Under the pieces are notes generated by a model. The model was not told the DNA's origin. It searched no databases and saw only the letters and a list, made by a program, of their open reading frames with translations. Of a DNA stretch of 21,430 bases, positions 20,603-21,430 are shown in pieces. Every line of letters starts with the position of its first letter. The first letter of the stretch is position 1. Both the position numbers and the translations under genes were made by a program. The stretch is from an uncultured Clostridium sp. (GTDB lineage: Bacteria > Bacillota > Clostridia > TANB77 > CAG-508): positions 1 to 21,430 of the forward strand of contig CAJMJN010000025.1 of the NCBI GenBank assembly GCA_905213875.1, in the 5' to 3' direction.

Positions 20603-21430
20603 TTATTTTGCATAATCTACTACTCTTGTTTCTCTTATGATGTTTACTTTTATTTGTCCTGGATAATCCATTTCGTTTTCTACTCTTTTTGCTACATCTC
20701 TTGCTAATATTGTCATTTGATCATCAGATATTTTTTCTGGTTTTACAACTATTCTTACCTCGCGACCTGCTTGTATAGCAAATGATTTTTCAACACCTTC
20801 AAATGAATCTGCAATTTCTTCAAGATTTTGTAATCTCTTAATATATGCTTCTAATGTTTCTCTTCTTGCTCCTGGTCTTGATGCTGAAATTGCGTCAGCT
20901 GCTTGTACTAAAACAGCTTCTAATGTTTGTGGTTCTACATCTCCATGATGTGCTTCAACTGCATTTACTACTAATGGATTTTCTTTGTATTTTTTCAATA
21001 CTTCTACACCTATTTCTACGTGTGTTCCTTCCATATCATGGTCTAAAGCTTTTCCTATATCATGTAAAAGTCCAGCTCTTCTAGCTAGTTTAGGGTCTAG
21101 TCCTAATTCGTCTGCCATTATTCTTGCTAAATTAGAAACTTCTATTGAATGGTTTAATACATTTTGTCCATAACTTGTTCTATATTTTAATTTTCCAAGT
21201 AATTTTACTATATCTGGATGAAGTCCTATTACACCTGTTTCAAGTACAGCTCTTTCCCCTTCTTCTTTTATAGTATTTTCTACTTCCTCTTTAGCTTTTT
21301 CTACCATTTCTTCGATTTTTGCTGGATGTATTCTTCCATCTTCGATTAGTTTTTCTAATGCAATTTTTGCAACTTCTCTTCTTAATGGATCAAATCCTGA
21401 TAATACTACTGCTTCTGGTGTATCATCAAT
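20603..21430 (-). CDS. rny: Ribonuclease Y (3' part; start outside the window)
   Basis: The window holds the last 275 residues; the frame is open to the window edge, so the membrane anchor, coiled coil and first part of the KH domain lie beyond it. RNase Y is the membrane-bound endonuclease that starts mRNA decay in Bacillota. Visible: the KH-domain end IDDTPEAVVLSGFDPLRREVAKIALEKL-type segment, then the HD domain with HSIEVSNLARIMADELGLD, LLHDIGKALDHDMEGTHVEIG, NAVEAHHGD and QAADAISASRPGARRETLE, and the conserved C-terminus (FAIQAGREVRIVVKP, YPGQIKVNIIRETRVVDYAK). Metal ligands H and D of LLHDIG are intact. Its terminator lies just after the stop. Confidence 0.97.
   Translation of the reverse strand: MDDTPEAVVLSGFDPLRREVAKIALEKLIEDGRIHPAKIEEMVEKAKEEVENTIKEEGERAVLETGVIGLHPDIVKLLGKLKYRTSYGQNVLNHSIEVSNLARIMADELGLDPKLARRAGLLHDIGKALDHDMEGTHVEIGVEVLKKYKENPLVVNAVEAHHGDVEPQTLEAVLVQAADAISASRPGARRETLEAYIKRLQNLEEIADSFEGVEKSFAIQAGREVRIVVKPEKISDDQMTILARDVAKRVENEMDYPGQIKVNIIRETRVVDYAK

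Overview
The window is very AT-rich Bacillota DNA (about a quarter G+C by eye) with strong Shine-Dalgarno sites, textbook sigma-A promoters and several endospore-lineage genes: spoVS, a GerW/YtfJ-family gene and a DacF-type carboxypeptidase. An uncultured or gut-type member of class Clostridia fits best; the species cannot be named from the sequence. It looks chromosomal and mostly housekeeping, with no insertion sequence, integrase, CRISPR array, tRNA or rRNA that I can see.

Layout. 1-520: rpmE and a small membrane protein gene (minus). 702-2778: a VanW-domain protein and a DacF-type D,D-carboxypeptidase (plus). 2785-2976: a long imperfect palindrome between convergent genes. 3008-4732: an operon of a two-TM protein, a DUF2953 protein and a YtfJ/GerW protein (minus). 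4841-8518: addA (minus). 8727-9389: a Bax-inhibitor-1 family membrane protein (plus). 9471-11388: a small unknown protein, a polysaccharide deacetylase and a Prx6-type peroxiredoxin (minus). 11445-13184: a DnaB-like ATPase (minus), divergent from rqcH (13306-15003, plus). 15005-21430, all minus: scpA, recX, recA, an orphan peptide-binding protein, spoVS, ymdB and the 3' part of rny. Recombination and chromosome maintenance (addA, recA, recX, scpA), RNA decay and ribosome rescue (rny, ymdB, rqcH) and envelope/sporulation functions dominate.

Headline. Three unrelated genes (VanW-domain protein, DacF, peroxiredoxin) are each split by one +1 frameshift, and all three shifts fall on the same thing: a zero-frame CGG codon followed by A, where skipping the C gives GGA (Gly) and restores the conserved reading frame. 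Reading every other gene by eye (about 6,400 codons in all), I found no other in-frame CGG on a coding strand, although CGG occurs about sixteen times out of frame and the other CGN arginine codons are used. In DacF and the peroxiredoxin the catalytic KTG motif and the peroxidatic cysteine lie after the shift. This points to CGG being unassigned or starved in this organism and acting as a +1 recoding signal (CGG-A read as skip-C plus Gly, or as a quadruplet), rather than to three random pseudogenes. The mechanism is inference; the sequence coincidence is directly visible.

Other points worth a look are the 180-bp palindrome, a shared leader hairpin in front of the VanW-domain and Bax-inhibitor genes, an extra DnaB-like ATPase, and the operator-like palindromes at recA.
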